DNA from: Microbacterium testaceum
Lineage (GTDB): Bacteria; Actinomycetota; Actinomycetes; Actinomycetales; Microbacteriaceae
Assembly (NCBI RefSeq): GCF_029761935.1
Contig: NZ_CP121699.1
Coordinates: 186,001-250,000 of the forward strand
Direction of reading: 5' to 3'
Length of the DNA: 64,000 bases
Under the pieces are notes generated by a model. That model saw only the letters and a list, made by a program, of their open reading frames with translations, did not search any database and had not been told where the DNA came from. This document shows positions 43,173 through 54,608 of this stretch, one piece after another (the stretch's first letter is position 1; each line of letters begins with the position of its first letter). Position numbers and translations under genes: made by a program.

Positions 43173-44663
43173 GTGACCCAGGCCGATTTCGTCGTCGTCG
43201 CCAACCGACTGCCCGTCGATCGCACCCCCGACGGCGAGGGGTGGCGACGCTCACCCGGCGGTCTCGTCACCGCTCTCGAACCCGTCATGCGCCGCGCCGA
43301 AGGCGCCTGGGTCGGATGGGCCGGTCAAGCCGATGCCACCGTCGACCCCTTCGACTTCGAGGGCACGCACCTCGTTCCCGTGACCCTGTCGGCGTCCGAC
43401 GTGCAGCTCTACTACGAGGGCTTCTCGAACGACACCATCTGGCCGCTGTACCACGACGTCATCGCCGCGCCGACGTACAAGCGCGCGTGGTGGGACGCCT
43501 ACGTGAAGGTGAACGAACGCTTCGCCCGCGCCGCCGCCGACGTGACCGCCGAGGGCGGCATCGTGTGGGTGCAGGACTACCAGCTCCAGCTCGTCCCCAA
43601 ACTGTTGCGCGAGCTCCGCCCCGACCTCACGATCGGGTACTTCCACCACATCCCGTTCCCCGCCTACGGCCTGTACTCGCAGCTGCCCTGGCGCAAGCAG
43701 GTGCTCGAGGGACTTCTCGGCGCCGACGTCATCGGATTCCAGCGCGTGGCCGACGCCGGCAACTTCGCCCGGGCCGTGCGGCGACAGCTGCGATACGAGA
43801 CCAAGGCCAGCGGCATCCTGGTGCCCGACTCCCAGGGCGGCACGCGCGTCGCCCTTGCGAAGGCGTTCCCCATCTCGATCGACGCCGAGTCCTACATCGA
43901 GCTCGCGCAGAAGCCCGAGATCCAGCAGCGCGCCAAAGAGATCCGCGAGGGGCTTGGCAATCCGCGCAAGATCCTGCTGGGGGTCGACCGCCTCGACTAC
44001 ACCAAGGGCATCCGCCACCGCCTGAAAGCGTGGGGCGAACTGCTCGAAGACGGCCGGGCCACCGTCGAGGACGCCACCCTTGTGCAGGTGGCGAGCCCGA
44101 GCCGTGAGCGCGTCGACGCCTACGTGCAGCTGCGCGACGAGATCGAGATGACCGTCGGGCGCGTCAACGGCGATTACGACACCACCACGCACACGGCCAT
44201 CCGCTACCTGCATCAGTCGTACCCGCGCGAAGAGATGGTCGCCCTCTTCCTCGCGGCCGACGTCATGCTCGTCACCGCGCTCCGCGACGGCATGAACCTC
44301 GTCGCCAAGGAGTACGTCGCCAGCCGCATCGACAACCGCGGCGTGCTCGTGCTGAGCGAGTTCGCGGGAGCCGCCGACGAGATGGGCAGCGCCCTGCTCA
44401 TCAACCCGCACGACATCGACGGGCTGAAGGACCAGATCGTGCGCGCGATCGACATGCCCGCCGCGGAGCAGGGTCGCCGCATGCGGGCCCTGCGCAAACG
44501 CGTGCGTGACCACGACGTCGAAGACTGGTCGCGGGAATTCCTCGAGGCGCTGTCGGTCTTCCACGAGAAATCGTCGAGCGCCGCCGCTGCCGCCGAGGTG
44601 ATCGAACACGACGACGGTTCGGTCCCCGAACGCGAACCCATCGACGAAACGGATGCCGAATGA
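43173..44663 (+). CDS. otsA: trehalose-6-phosphate synthase
   Basis: 496 residues, a GT20 glycosyltransferase joining UDP-glucose and glucose-6-phosphate. Recognised segments are VVVANRLPVDR, RSPGGLVTALEP, VWVQDYQLQLVPKLLRE, FFHHIPFP-type YFHHIPFPAYGLY, GVDRLDYTKGIRHRLKAW and LRDGMNLVAKEYVA. GAGGAGGACCT precedes GTG 43173. The C-terminal 45 residues are acidic and not part of the fold. The stop overlaps otsB (ATGA). Confidence 0.96.
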   Translation: MTQADFVVVANRLPVDRTPDGEGWRRSPGGLVTALEPVMRRAEGAWVGWAGQADATVDPFDFEGTHLVPVTLSASDVQLYYEGFSNDTIWPLYHDVIAAPTYKRAWWDAYVKVNERFARAAADVTAEGGIVWVQDYQLQLVPKLLRELRPDLTIGYFHHIPFPAYGLYSQLPWRKQVLEGLLGADVIGFQRVADAGNFARAVRRQLRYETKASGILVPDSQGGTRVALAKAFPISIDAESYIELAQKPEIQQRAKEIREGLGNPRKILLGVDRLDYTKGIRHRLKAWGELLEDGRATVEDATLVQVASPSRERVDAYVQLRDEIEMTVGRVNGDYDTTTHTAIRYLHQSYPREEMVALFLAADVMLVTALRDGMNLVAKEYVASRIDNRGVLVLSEFAGAADEMGSALLINPHDIDGLKDQIVRAIDMPAAEQGRRMRALRKRVRDHDVEDWSREFLEALSVFHEKSSSAAAAAEVIEHDDGSVPEREPIDETDAE

Positions 44664-45439
44664 CCGCCGCCGACGCGACGGTCGAGGCCGTCGCCACCAC
44701 CGACACGCTCCTCGTCGCCCTCGATTTCGACGGCACGCTCTCGCCGCTCGTCGACGAGCCGATGTCGGCGCGGATGACCCCGGGTGCCCGGGCCGCGGTC
44801 GACGCCCTCGCGGTGCTCCCGCGTACGGTCGTCGCCCTGGTCTCGGGGCGCTCGCTCGGGCACCTGCGCGAGATCGCCGAGCACGACGACTCCTCGCCCA
44901 TCTTGCTCGCGGGCTCGCACGGCGCCCAGTTCTGGGTGCCCGGTGCAGGGATCGAAGAGACGGGCGACAACGCCGCCGACCTCGAGCTGCGGGACGAGCT
45001 GCAGAAGGAGGTCCTCGAGCGCACGGCCGACATGGCGGGTGTCTGGATCGAGCCCAAGGAGTACGGTCTCGGCGTCCACACGCGCACCGCGGATGCCGCG
45101 ACCGCTCGGGCCGCCCGTGCTCTCGTCGACGAGATGCTCGCCGATCGAGCGCCCTCGTGGCGGCGTCGCACCGGCCACGACATCCTCGAGTTCTCGTTCC
45201 GACACGAGGGCAAGGACTCCGCCGTGGCGCGCTTGCGCGAGCGCGTCGGGGCGACGGCCGTGCTGTTCGCGGGCGACGACGTCACCGATGAAGATGCCCT
45301 GAGCTCCCTGGATGCCGGTGACCTCGGCGTGCGCGTGGGCGGGGGAGACACCGCGGCGACGCTCCGCGTGGACGACATCGACGCGTTCGTCGCGGTGTTG
45401 GAGGATGTGGCGCGCCTGCGTCGTGCGCACGTCGACTGA
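44660..45439 (+). CDS. otsB: trehalose-6-phosphate phosphatase
   Basis: 259 residues of the HAD superfamily. The nucleophile motif is LVALDFDGTLSPLV. GSHGAQFW, the RTGHDILEF region and GDDVTDEDAL provide the remaining catalytic and metal residues. It removes phosphate from OtsA's product to give trehalose, an osmolyte and stress protectant. Coupled to otsA by a 4-bp overlap. Confidence 0.95.
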   Translation: MTAADATVEAVATTDTLLVALDFDGTLSPLVDEPMSARMTPGARAAVDALAVLPRTVVALVSGRSLGHLREIAEHDDSSPILLAGSHGAQFWVPGAGIEETGDNAADLELRDELQKEVLERTADMAGVWIEPKEYGLGVHTRTADAATARAARALVDEMLADRAPSWRRRTGHDILEFSFRHEGKDSAVARLRERVGATAVLFAGDDVTDEDALSSLDAGDLGVRVGGGDTAATLRVDDIDAFVAVLEDVARLRRAHVD

Positions 45440-45567
45440 CCCGACGCCACCTCGACGATCCGCGTCCGCGCGGAAGTCGATGCGGCCGGCACCGGGCGCG
45501 GGGTTCACGAGCGCCGATTAATCGAGCGTTCACGGCCTGCGGAGCATCGGGTGTCGTACCCGCGCAA

Positions 45568-45573
45568 TAGACT
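45568..45573 (+). promoter_or_regulatory. -10 box of ilvD
   Basis: TAGACT, 6 nt before ATG 45580. Confidence 0.5.
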
Positions 45574-45579
45574 TCGAGA

Positions 45580-47298
45580 ATGCCCGCACCGCAGAATCCG
45601 AACACCGGCGAATTCGACATCAAGCCCCGCAGTCGCGTCGTCACCGATGGCATCGAAGCCACCACGTCGCGCGGAATGCTCCGCGCCGTCGGCATGGGTG
45701 ACGAGGATTGGGACAAGCCCCAGATCGGCATCGCGTCGAGCTGGAACGAGATCACGCCCTGCAACCTCAGCCTCGACCGCCTCGCGCAGGGCGCGAAAGA
45801 GGGCGTGCACGCCGGCGGCGGGTACCCGTTGCAGTTCGGGACCATCTCCGTCTCCGACGGCATCTCGATGGGCCACGAGGGCATGCACTTCTCGCTCGTG
45901 TCGCGCGAGGTCATCGCCGACAGCGTCGAGACCGTGATGATGGCCGAGCGCCTCGACGGCTCCGTGCTGCTCGCCGGCTGCGACAAGTCGATCCCCGGCA
46001 TGCTCATGGCATCCGCTCGTCTCGACCTCTCGAGCGTCTTCCTCTACGCCGGCTCCATCGCCCCGGGCTGGGTCAAGCTCAGCGACGGCACCGAGAAGGA
46101 CGTCACGATCATCGACTCGTTCGAGGCCGTGGGCGCGTGCCTCGCGGGCAAGATGAGCGAGGCCGATCTCAAGCGCATCGAGTGCGCGATCGCCCCGGGT
46201 GAGGGCGCGTGCGGTGGCATGTACACCGCCAACACCATGGCGTCCGTCGCCGAGGCCCTCGGCCTCAGCCTCCCCGGCTCCGCAGCCCCGCCCTCGGCCG
46301 ACCGCCGCCGCGACTACTTCGCCCACCGCTCGGGCGAGGCCGTGGTCAACCTGCTGCGCCAGGGCATCACCACGCGCGACATCCTCACCAAAGAGGCGTT
46401 CGAGAACGCCATCGCCCTCGCCATGGCGCTCGGCGGCTCGACCAACGTCGTGCTGCACCTGCTCGCCATCGCGAACGAGGCCGAGGTCGAGCTCAACCTG
46501 CACGACTTCAACCGCATCGGCGACCGCACGCCCCACGTGGCCGACATGAAGCCCTTCGGCCAGTACGTCATGAACGACGTCGACCGCCACGGCGGCATCC
46601 CGGTCATCATGAAGGCCATGCTCGACGAGGGGCTGCTGCACGGCGACGCGCTCACCGTCACGGGCAAGACCCTCGCCGAGAACCTCGCGGACCTGAACCC
46701 CGACCCGGTCGACGGCAAGGTCATCCACTCGTTCAACGACCCGATCCACGCGACCGGCGGCATCACGATCCTGCACGGCTCGATGGCCCCCGAGGGTGCG
46801 GTGGTGAAGTCGGCCGGCTTCGACGGGAACGTCTTCGAAGGCCCCGCCCGCGTGTTCGAGCGCGAGCGCGGCGCGATGGACGCCCTCGAGGCGGGCGAGA
46901 TCGCCGCCGGCGACGTCGTGGTCATCCGCTACGAGGGTCCCAAGGGCGGTCCGGGCATGCGCGAGATGCTCGCGATCACCGCGGCCATCAAGGGCGCGGG
47001 CCTCGGAAAAGATGTACTACTGTTGACGGACGGACGATTCTCAGGCGGCACAACCGGCCTGTGCATCGGCCACATAGCTCCCGAAGCGGTGGACGCAGGT
47101 CCCATCGCCTTCGTGCGCGATGGTGATCTGATACGGGTCGATATCGCCGCTCGCACTCTCGACTTGATCGTCGATGACGCCGAGCTGAGTTCCCGCCGCG
47201 AAGGCTGGGAACCGCTTCCCCCGCGCTATACCCGTGGCGTTCTGGCCAAGTACTCCAAGCTCGTGCACTCCGCCGCGGAGGGCGCGGTCACGGGCTGA
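45580..47298 (+). CDS. ilvD: dihydroxy-acid dehydratase
   Basis: 572 residues. It dehydrates dihydroxy acids in the third step of valine and isoleucine synthesis, using an Fe-S cluster. Cysteine ligands are seen in [21 protein letters not shown] and [14 protein letters not shown]. The segment [13 protein letters not shown] and the C-terminal [16 protein letters not shown] are diagnostic. TAGACT immediately upstream and no Shine-Dalgarno sequence suggest a leaderless start. First gene of the ilvD-B-N-C set; 45 bp separate it from ilvB. Confidence 0.96.
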   Translation: MPAPQNPNTGEFDIKPRSRVVTDGIEATTSRGMLRAVGMGDEDWDKPQIGIASSWNEITPCNLSLDRLAQGAKEGVHAGGGYPLQFGTISVSDGISMGHEGMHFSLVSREVIADSVETVMMAERLDGSVLLAGCDKSIPGMLMASARLDLSSVFLYAGSIAPGWVKLSDGTEKDVTIIDSFEAVGACLAGKMSEADLKRIECAIAPGEGACGGMYTANTMASVAEALGLSLPGSAAPPSADRRRDYFAHRSGEAVVNLLRQGITTRDILTKEAFENAIALAMALGGSTNVVLHLLAIANEAEVELNLHDFNRIGDRTPHVADMKPFGQYVMNDVDRHGGIPVIMKAMLDEGLLHGDALTVTGKTLAENLADLNPDPVDGKVIHSFNDPIHATGGITILHGSMAPEGAVVKSAGFDGNVFEGPARVFERERGAMDALEAGEIAAGDVVVIRYEGPKGGPGMREMLAITAAIKGAGLGKDVLLLTDGRFSGGTTGLCIGHIAPEAVDAGPIAFVRDGDLIRVDIAARTLDLIVDDAELSSRREGWEPLPPRYTRGVLAKYSKLVHSAAEGAVTG

Positions 47299-47343
47299 CG
47301 GCCGTCCCCCTTCTCACCTTCTCCCGGTTCTCGAGGTACTCCC

Positions 47344-49152
47344 ATGTCCATCGATTCCTCCACGGCAGCCATTCCCCGGCCGCCCGCCCGCACCGCTCCG
47401 GCGCCCGTGATGACGGGTGCTCAGGCGGTCGTCCGCTCGCTCGACCTGCTCGGCGTGACCGATGTGTTCGGTCTGCCGGGCGGGGCGATCATGCCCGTCT
47501 ACGACCCGCTCATGGACGACGAGCACGTGCGCCACATCCTCGTGCGCCACGAGCAGGGCGCCGGCCACGCGGCCGAGGGCTACGCCGCCGCCTCGGGCAA
47601 GGTCGGCGTCGCGATCGCGACGTCGGGCCCCGGCGCGACCAACCTCGTCACCGCCATCGCCGACGCCTACATGGACTCGGTGCCGCTGGTCTGCATCACC
47701 GGCCAAGTGTTCTCGACCCTCATGGGAACGGACGCCTTCCAGGAGGCCGACATCGTCGGCATCACCATGCCGATCACCAAGCACTCGTTCCTGGTGAAGA
47801 CCGCCGAAGAGATCCCCGGCGCGATCGCCGCGGCCTTCGAGATCGCCTCGACCGGTCGCCCCGGTCCCGTGCTCGTCGACATCACCAAGGACGCCCAGCA
47901 GGCCGAAGCGCCGTTCGTCTGGCCGCCCAAGGTCGAGCTCCCCGGCTACCGCCCCGTGACCAAGGCGCACGGCAAGCAGATCCAGGCCGCGGCTCAGCTG
48001 CTCGCCGCCGCCAAGAAGCCCGTGCTGTACGTGGGCGGTGGCACGATCCGCGCGAACGCCTCGGCCGAGCTGAAGGTGCTCGCCGAAGCGACCGGTGCGC
48101 CCGTGGTCACCACGCTCATGGCGCGCGGCGCGTTCCCCGACTCGCACGAGCAGCACCTCGGCATGCCGGGCATGCACGGCACCGTGCCCGCGGTGCTCGC
48201 CCTGCAAGAGAGCGACCTGATCGTCTCGCTCGGCGCGCGCTTCGACGACCGTGTGACCGGCAAGGCGGCGCTCTTCGCCCCGCACGCGCAGGTGGTGCAC
48301 GTCGACATCGACCCGGCCGAGATCTCAAAGATCCGCACAGCCGATGTGCCGATCGTGGGCGACCTGAAGGACGTGCTCGTCGACCTCGACGCCGCGTTCC
48401 GTGCCGTCGACGCTGAGCAGCCCCACGACTACACCGAGTGGTGGACCTACCTGAACGGGCTCCGCGAGGAGTTCCCGCTCGGCTACACGCCCACCACCGA
48501 TGGTCTGCTCTCGCCGCAGTACGTGATCCAGCGCATCGGCGAGATGACCGGCCCCGAGGGCGTTTACGCCTCGGGCGTGGGCCAACACCAGATGTGGGCC
48601 GCGCAGTTCATCAAGTACGAGCGCCCGAACGCATGGCTCAACTCCGGCGGTGCCGGCACCATGGGCTACGCGGTGCCCGCGGCAATGGGTGCCAAGGTGG
48701 CCCAGCCCGAGCGCGCCGTGTGGGCGATCGACGGCGACGGCTGCTTCCAGATGACCAACCAGGAGCTCGCGACCTGCGTCATCAACGACATCCCGATCAA
48801 GGTCGCGATCATCAACAACTCCTCGCTCGGCATGGTGCGCCAGTGGCAGACGCTGTTCTTCGACGGCCGCCACTCGAACACCGACCTGAACACGGGACAC
48901 GGCACCCGCCGCATCCCCGACTTCGTCAAGCTCGCCGAGGCGTACGGATGCCTGGCGATCCGCGTCGAGAAAGAAGACGAGATCGACGCGGCCATCCAGC
49001 TCGCGCTCGACACGAACGACCGCCCGGTCGTGATCGACTTCGTCGTGAGCGCCGACGCCATGGTCTGGCCGATGGTCCCGCAGGGCGTCAGCAACAGCTA
49101 CGTCCAGTACGCGCGCGATCACTCGCCCACCTTCAACGAGCAGGAGGACTGA
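47344..49152 (+). CDS. ilvB: acetolactate synthase, large subunit
   Basis: 602 residues. It condenses pyruvate with pyruvate or 2-ketobutyrate. The thiamine-diphosphate sites are [14 protein letters not shown] (catalytic Glu), and [15 protein letters not shown] to [10 protein letters not shown] (metal and ThDP binding). [20 protein letters not shown] is typical of the family. An N-terminal 30-residue extension rich in Ala/Pro/Ser precedes the enzyme core. Regulatory subunit IlvN follows with a 1-bp gap. No attenuator or leader peptide is visible in the short upstream gap. Confidence 0.96.
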   Translation: MSIDSSTAAIPRPPARTAPAPVMTGAQAVVRSLDLLGVTDVFGLPGGAIMPVYDPLMDDEHVRHILVRHEQGAGHAAEGYAAASGKVGVAIATSGPGATNLVTAIADAYMDSVPLVCITGQVFSTLMGTDAFQEADIVGITMPITKHSFLVKTAEEIPGAIAAAFEIASTGRPGPVLVDITKDAQQAEAPFVWPPKVELPGYRPVTKAHGKQIQAAAQLLAAAKKPVLYVGGGTIRANASAELKVLAEATGAPVVTTLMARGAFPDSHEQHLGMPGMHGTVPAVLALQESDLIVSLGARFDDRVTGKAALFAPHAQVVHVDIDPAEISKIRTADVPIVGDLKDVLVDLDAAFRAVDAEQPHDYTEWWTYLNGLREEFPLGYTPTTDGLLSPQYVIQRIGEMTGPEGVYASGVGQHQMWAAQFIKYERPNAWLNSGGAGTMGYAVPAAMGAKVAQPERAVWAIDGDGCFQMTNQELATCVINDIPIKVAIINNSSLGMVRQWQTLFFDGRHSNTDLNTGHGTRRIPDFVKLAEAYGCLAIRVEKEDEIDAAIQLALDTNDRPVVIDFVVSADAMVWPMVPQGVSNSYVQYARDHSPTFNEQED

Positions 49153-49153
49153 G

Positions 49154-50756
<1,603 letters not shown>

Positions 50757-50766
50757 TCCTCTCGTC

Positions 50767-50800
50767 GAACGCCCCGGGACCTCGCGGTTCCGGGGCGTTC
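50767..50800 (+). terminator. terminator after ilvC
   Basis: A perfect 11-bp stem GAACGCCCCGG (50767-50777) and CCGGGGCGTTC (50790-50800) around a 12-nt loop. Confidence 0.85.
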
Positions 50801-50842
50801 GCCGTTTCGGCGGGGCGCGGCCCGGCGGCGGGGGAGCGCCGC

Positions 50843-50848
50843 TACCGT
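50843..50848 (+). promoter_or_regulatory. -10 box of the 175-residue gene
   Basis: TACCGT, 6 nt before GTG 50855. Confidence 0.4.
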
Positions 50849-50854
50849 GGAGCC

Positions 50855-51382
50855 GTGAGCACTCCGCGCGATGACGACGCCCTGTCCTGGGGCGGTGACG
50901 ACGACCCCACCCTCGACGTCGGCGAGAAGCACGCGCCGACCCCCGTCCCCGGCGGCGAGGTCGAGGCCGAGCCGATCGAGCCCCTGCAGCCTGCCGCGGC
51001 GCCGGTCACCCGGCATCCCGAGCCCGTCCGCTCCGAGCCGGTCGCGGTCGACGACGTCGACGATGAGGATCCGGATGCCGCCCACGCGGCGCCCCTCGGG
51101 AACGTGGGTCTCGTGGGGATCGGCATGGTGGCGGCGACGTTCCTGCTCTTCGCGATTGGCTGGCTTCTCGCGGGACTGCGGCTGAACGGCCTCGGTCTTC
51201 CCATTCCGTCGGTGACGGTGATCGCCCTGACGATCGGCGCGGCGCTCGCCCCGGTCGTGTGGTTCGTCGCCGTGCTCGCTCTCACGCGCAGCTGGCGCAC
51301 GTGGCAGCGCTTCCTGCTGCTGATCGTGGGGATCGTGCTTCTCGTTCCCTGGCCGTTCCTGTCGTTGGGAGCCTTCGCATGA
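50855..51382 (+). CDS. membrane protein with acidic cytoplasmic N-terminus
   Basis: 175 residues. The first 85 are hydrophilic, acidic and Pro-rich. Three hydrophobic segments follow at about residues 89-110, 118-144 and 150-171. No enzymatic motif or family is recognised. GTG 50855 has a TAnnnT box at leaderless spacing; the frame is open upstream but that region overlaps ilvC and its terminator. Overlaps the next gene in ATGA, so the pair probably forms a complex. Confidence 0.65.
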   Translation: MSTPRDDDALSWGGDDDPTLDVGEKHAPTPVPGGEVEAEPIEPLQPAAAPVTRHPEPVRSEPVAVDDVDDEDPDAAHAAPLGNVGLVGIGMVAATFLLFAIGWLLAGLRLNGLGLPIPSVTVIALTIGAALAPVVWFVAVLALTRSWRTWQRFLLLIVGIVLLVPWPFLSLGAFA

Positions 51383-51717
51383 GCACTCCCGTCCGCTCCC
51401 GCCACCTGCCGACGTGGCTTCTCGTCACGATCGCGGGACTCTTCGGCCTGTTCTACGCGTACGTCGTGTGGAGCTCGGTCGCGCTGCTGATCCAGCAGGT
51501 CAACGGCCCCCTGGGGCTCAACGGTCTGGGCTGGTTCGTGTATATCCTTCCGATCGTGTTCCCACTCGTCGCGTTCGGTGTGGCCTTCGCGATCGGCCAG
51601 CGGCGAAAAGCGGGCGAGCTCGCGATCGCCCTGCTCGCGGGGCTGACGCTCTCCGCCGCGTTCTGGCTCGCGATCGTGGGTTACGGCACCACCTCCTACG
51701 GCCTGTACGGCGGCTGA
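51379..51717 (+). CDS. small three-span membrane protein
   Basis: 112 residues with three to four hydrophobic segments (LLVTIAGLFGLFYAYVVW, GWFVYILPIVFPLVAFGVAF, LAIALLAGLTLSAAFWLAIV). No family is recognised. ATG 51379 overlaps the preceding gene's stop, and the two are likely expressed as one unit from the TACCGT promoter. Confidence 0.65.
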   Translation: MSTPVRSRHLPTWLLVTIAGLFGLFYAYVVWSSVALLIQQVNGPLGLNGLGWFVYILPIVFPLVAFGVAFAIGQRRKAGELAIALLAGLTLSAAFWLAIVGYGTTSYGLYGG

Positions 51718-51791
51718 GGACGAGGGTCCCGGCATCCGGTCCCGTTCTGCTCGCGCGTGGCGTCGTTCGCCGCGAGACGGCATGTCGCTGA

Positions 51792-51830
51792 CATCTCGGC
51801 GTCACGCTGACGCGGGTCGTCTGCGAGATG
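51792..51830. repeat. nested inverted repeat
   Basis: CATCTCG (51792-51798) pairs with CGAGATG (51824-51830). Inside lies GCGTCACGCTGACGC, a perfect 6-bp dyad (51799-51813). Confidence 0.5.
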
Positions 51831-51954
51831 CGGTCTCATGCGGCGGAGGTGTCGGGGCGATGTCTACCCCGCTCCGCCCCGCTCGGGCTTGCACACGGCC
51901 AGCGCAGCCCCGTCGTGCGGTGTCACACGGTCAGGGCGTCGGGTGGCTCCGCGC

Positions 51955-51960
51955 TAGGCT
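51955..51960 (+). promoter_or_regulatory. -10 box of serA
   Basis: TAGGCT 93 nt before GTG 52054; unlike most genes here it predicts a real 5' leader, matched by the GAAGGA ribosome-binding site. Confidence 0.45.
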
Positions 51961-52053
51961 GACAGACGGCCCGCACGGGTCGCGCGCCCGGTTCGCGCCG
52001 GCGGTGTGCGACGGTGCGCGGCCGTCCCCAGCACCGTTTCGAAGGACGTATCC

Positions 52054-53658
52054 GTGACGAAGCCCGTCGTGCTCATCGCCGAAGAACTCTCTCCCGCCAC
52101 GATCGACGCGCTCGGCCCCGACTTCGACGTGCGAGGCGTCGACGGGACCGACCGCCCCGCGCTGCTGTCGGCCCTCGCCGACGCCCACGCGGTGCTCGTG
52201 CGCTCGGCCACCCAGATCGACGCCGAGGCCCTCGCTGCCGCGCCGTCGCTGAAGGTCGTCGCCCGCGCCGGTGTCGGCCTCGACAACGTCGACATCAAGT
52301 CGGCCACCGCGGCCGGCGTCATGGTCGTCAACGCCCCGACCTCGAACATCATCTCGGCCGCCGAGCTCACCGTCGGTCACGTGCTGAGCCTCGCGCGCCG
52401 CATCCCGGCCGCGCACGCTTCGCTCGCGCAGGGCCTGTGGAAGCGCAGCTCGTTCACCGGCACCGAGCTGTTCGAGAAGACGATCGGCATCATCGGGCTC
52501 GGCCGCATCGGCGCGCTCATCGCCGCGCGCCTGCAGGGCTTCGACATGCGCGTCATCGCGTACGACCCCTACGTCACGGCGGCTCGTGCCCAGCAGCTCG
52601 GCGTGCAGCTCGTCTCGCTCGACGAACTGCTCGAGCAGAGCGACTTCGTCACGATCCACATGCCCAAGACGCCCGAGACGACTGGCATGATCGGCGCCGA
52701 GCAGCTGCGCCGCATGAAGAAGAGCGCTTACGTCATCAACGTCGCCCGCGGCGGCCTCATCGACGAAGAGGCGCTGTTCGACGCCCTCACCACGGGTGAG
52801 ATCGCCGGCGCCGGTCTCGACGTGTTCTCGACCGAGCCCCCCGCCGAGGGCGGACCCGCCCGCAAGCTCCTCGACCTGCCGAACGTCGTCGTCACCCCGC
52901 ACCTCGGCGCCAGCACCGAGGAGGCGCAGGAGAAGGCGGGCGTCTCGGTCGCGCGCAGCGTGAAGCTCGCTCTCGAGGGCGATCTCGTTCCGGATGCCGT
53001 GAACGTCGCCGGCGGCGCGATCGACCCCTTCGTGCGCCCCGGTATCGCGCTGGTCGAGATGCTCGGCCAGTTCTTCAGCGGCCTCGCCGACAGCGCCCTG
53101 ACCAGCCTCGAGATCGAGGTGCGCGGAGAGCTCGCGCAGTACGACGTCAGCGTCTACCGTCTCGCCGCCCTCAAGGGGTACTTCAGCCGCATCGTCAGCG
53201 AGAGCGTCTCGTACGTCAACGCCCCGCTCTTCGCCGAGCAGCGCGGCGTCGAGGCTCGCCTGGTCGTCGAGGCCGAGAGCCCGCTGTACCGCAACATCAC
53301 GATCCTGCGCGGCACGCTGGCCGATGGCTCGACCCTTGAGGTCGCGGGCACGCTCGCGGGCACGCGCATGGTGCCCAAGGTCGTCTCGATCAACGGCTAC
53401 GAGATCGAGGTGCCGATCGAGCAGCACCACGTGGTCATGCGTTACGCCGACCGCCCCGGAATCGTGGCGATCTACGGCCAGAAGCTGGGCGAAGCGGGCA
53501 TCAACATCGCGGGCCTGCAGGTGGCGGCTCCGGATGCCACGGGGCGGGCGCTCTCGGTGCTCACGGTCGACTCGCCGGTGCCCGACGAGATCCTCGTGGC
53601 CATGCGCGAGGCCGTCGGCGCCGACCTGTTCCGACAGATCGACATCGTCGAGGGCTGA
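52054..53658 (+). CDS. serA: D-3-phosphoglycerate dehydrogenase, long type
   Basis: 534 residues. The first step of serine synthesis. The Rossmann motif is IGIIGLGRIGALIA, with catalytic residues in NVARGGLIDEEALFDAL and TPHLGASTEEAQ. The C-terminal third has the ASB (allosteric substrate binding) domain and an ACT domain (about 460-534; YADRPGIVAIYGQKLGEAGI), as in mycobacterial SerA, giving serine feedback control. GTG 52054 is 12 nt after GAAGGA; the frame is open 16 codons upstream without family similarity. Confidence 0.95.
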   Translation: MTKPVVLIAEELSPATIDALGPDFDVRGVDGTDRPALLSALADAHAVLVRSATQIDAEALAAAPSLKVVARAGVGLDNVDIKSATAAGVMVVNAPTSNIISAAELTVGHVLSLARRIPAAHASLAQGLWKRSSFTGTELFEKTIGIIGLGRIGALIAARLQGFDMRVIAYDPYVTAARAQQLGVQLVSLDELLEQSDFVTIHMPKTPETTGMIGAEQLRRMKKSAYVINVARGGLIDEEALFDALTTGEIAGAGLDVFSTEPPAEGGPARKLLDLPNVVVTPHLGASTEEAQEKAGVSVARSVKLALEGDLVPDAVNVAGGAIDPFVRPGIALVEMLGQFFSGLADSALTSLEIEVRGELAQYDVSVYRLAALKGYFSRIVSESVSYVNAPLFAEQRGVEARLVVEAESPLYRNITILRGTLADGSTLEVAGTLAGTRMVPKVVSINGYEIEVPIEQHHVVMRYADRPGIVAIYGQKLGEAGINIAGLQVAAPDATGRALSVLTVDSPVPDEILVAMREAVGADLFRQIDIVEG

Positions 53659-53778
53659 CGCCCGGGACGGTCGTTCCGGGGGAGGGGGTCGCTGCGGCGG
53701 CCCCCTCTTCCGTTCGTTCTCGGCGCGCACGTTCCCCGCTCTGGGGCGACGCATAATCGGGCGGATGACACTTCGCTC

Positions 53779-53970
53779 GTGGCCCTCGTCCTTCGCGTCG
53801 TCTCCGCCGGTCTCGGCATCCTGTTCGTCGTCGCCGGGGTGGCCGATGTCGTGCGACGCACGCCGTGGGGTTTCGTCGGTGTGATCGGCGGGGCGCTGAT
53901 CCTGCTCGGGGTGGTGATCGAGCTCCGGCGCGAGCGTCGTGAGCGGCGGGTCGAGCGGCCGCACGACTGA
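53779..53970 (+). CDS. small two-span membrane protein (63 residues)
   Basis: Two hydrophobic segments (VVSAGLGILFVVAGVADVV, and GFVGVIGGALILLGVVIEL) with an Arg-rich tail (RRERRERRVERPHD). No family is recognised. GTG 53779 is the first suitable start. It is convergent with the TetR gene 16 bp away. Confidence 0.5.
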   Translation: MALVLRVVSAGLGILFVVAGVADVVRRTPWGFVGVIGGALILLGVVIELRRERRERRVERPHD

Positions 53971-53986
53971 CCGGTGATATCGCGGT

Positions 53987-54529
53987 CTAGGTCGCGGCGG
54001 CGACGACGCGGGCGATGAGCGCGTCGAGGTCGGCGCCCTCGAGGGCCGGGCCGGGGAGGGCGTTGAGGTCGAGGACGGCGTTGAAGTACAGCCCGTCGCT
54101 GACGAGCAGCACCATCTGCAGCGCCGTCTCGTCGCGCGTGTGCGCACGGAGGCTGTCTTCCCAGAGCTCGCGGACACGACGGAGGGATGCCGAGGCGGCG
54201 TCGCTGCCGTTCTGCGCGAGGCGGGACACGGCGAGGATGGTCACGTCGAGGGGCGAGCCGGTGTTCTGCGAGGAGCGCAGGTGAGCTGCGACCACGCCCT
54301 CGTCGGATCGCTCGATCTCGGCGACGTCCTCTTCGGCGAGCCTCTCCAGCCGCTCGACGAGGGCCGCTTCGAGAGCGCTCTTCGAGGCGAAGTGGTAGAG
54401 CAGGCCGCCCTTCGACACGCCCGCACCGCGCGCGGTGGCATCCATCGTCGCGGCGCGTTCGCCCTCGTCGACGAGGATGCGGCTGAAGGCGTCGAGGACG
54501 GCTTCGCGGGCAAGAGGGGGACGGCTCAT
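53987..54529 (-). CDS. TetR family transcriptional regulator
   Basis: 180 residues. The N-terminal HTH (ERAATMDATARGAGVSKGGL then LYHFASKSALEAAL) is typical; the ligand-binding part (about 60-180) is variable and looks like the TetR_C group seen beside exporters (SDGLYFNAVLDL). It is divergent from an MFS exporter across 79 bp that hold a dyad likely to be its operator. GGAG 5 nt upstream of the ATG serves as RBS. Confidence 0.9.
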   Translation of the reverse strand: MSRPPLAREAVLDAFSRILVDEGERAATMDATARGAGVSKGGLLYHFASKSALEAALVERLERLAEEDVAEIERSDEGVVAAHLRSSQNTGSPLDVTILAVSRLAQNGSDAASASLRRVRELWEDSLRAHTRDETALQMVLLVSDGLYFNAVLDLNALPGPALEGADLDALIARVVAAAT

Positions 54530-54572
54530 GACTCCTCGATCGTACTGGCGGCGTTCGGTGTTGCTCTGATAC

Positions 54573-54592
54573 TATACCGGCTGGACGGTTAA
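54573..54592. promoter_or_regulatory. probable TetR operator
   Basis: TATACCG-GCTGGA-CGGTTAA is an interrupted dyad (ACCG/CGGT with 6-bp spacer), placed between the divergent tetR and MFS starts. Confidence 0.5.
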
Positions 54593-54608
54593 GAAACGGA
54601 TTCGCACA

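Larger units (their letters stand above)
51718..52053. other. 336-bp gap before serA
   Basis: No gene is visible. The gap holds a nested palindrome at 51792-51830 and a TAGGCT box at 51955-51960, which should start a leader of about 85 nt before serA. Confidence 0.5.

Noticed and set aside
45440..45579. Attenuator or leader peptide before ilvD
   Set aside because: No short frame rich in Val/Leu/Ile codons and no competing hairpins are visible.
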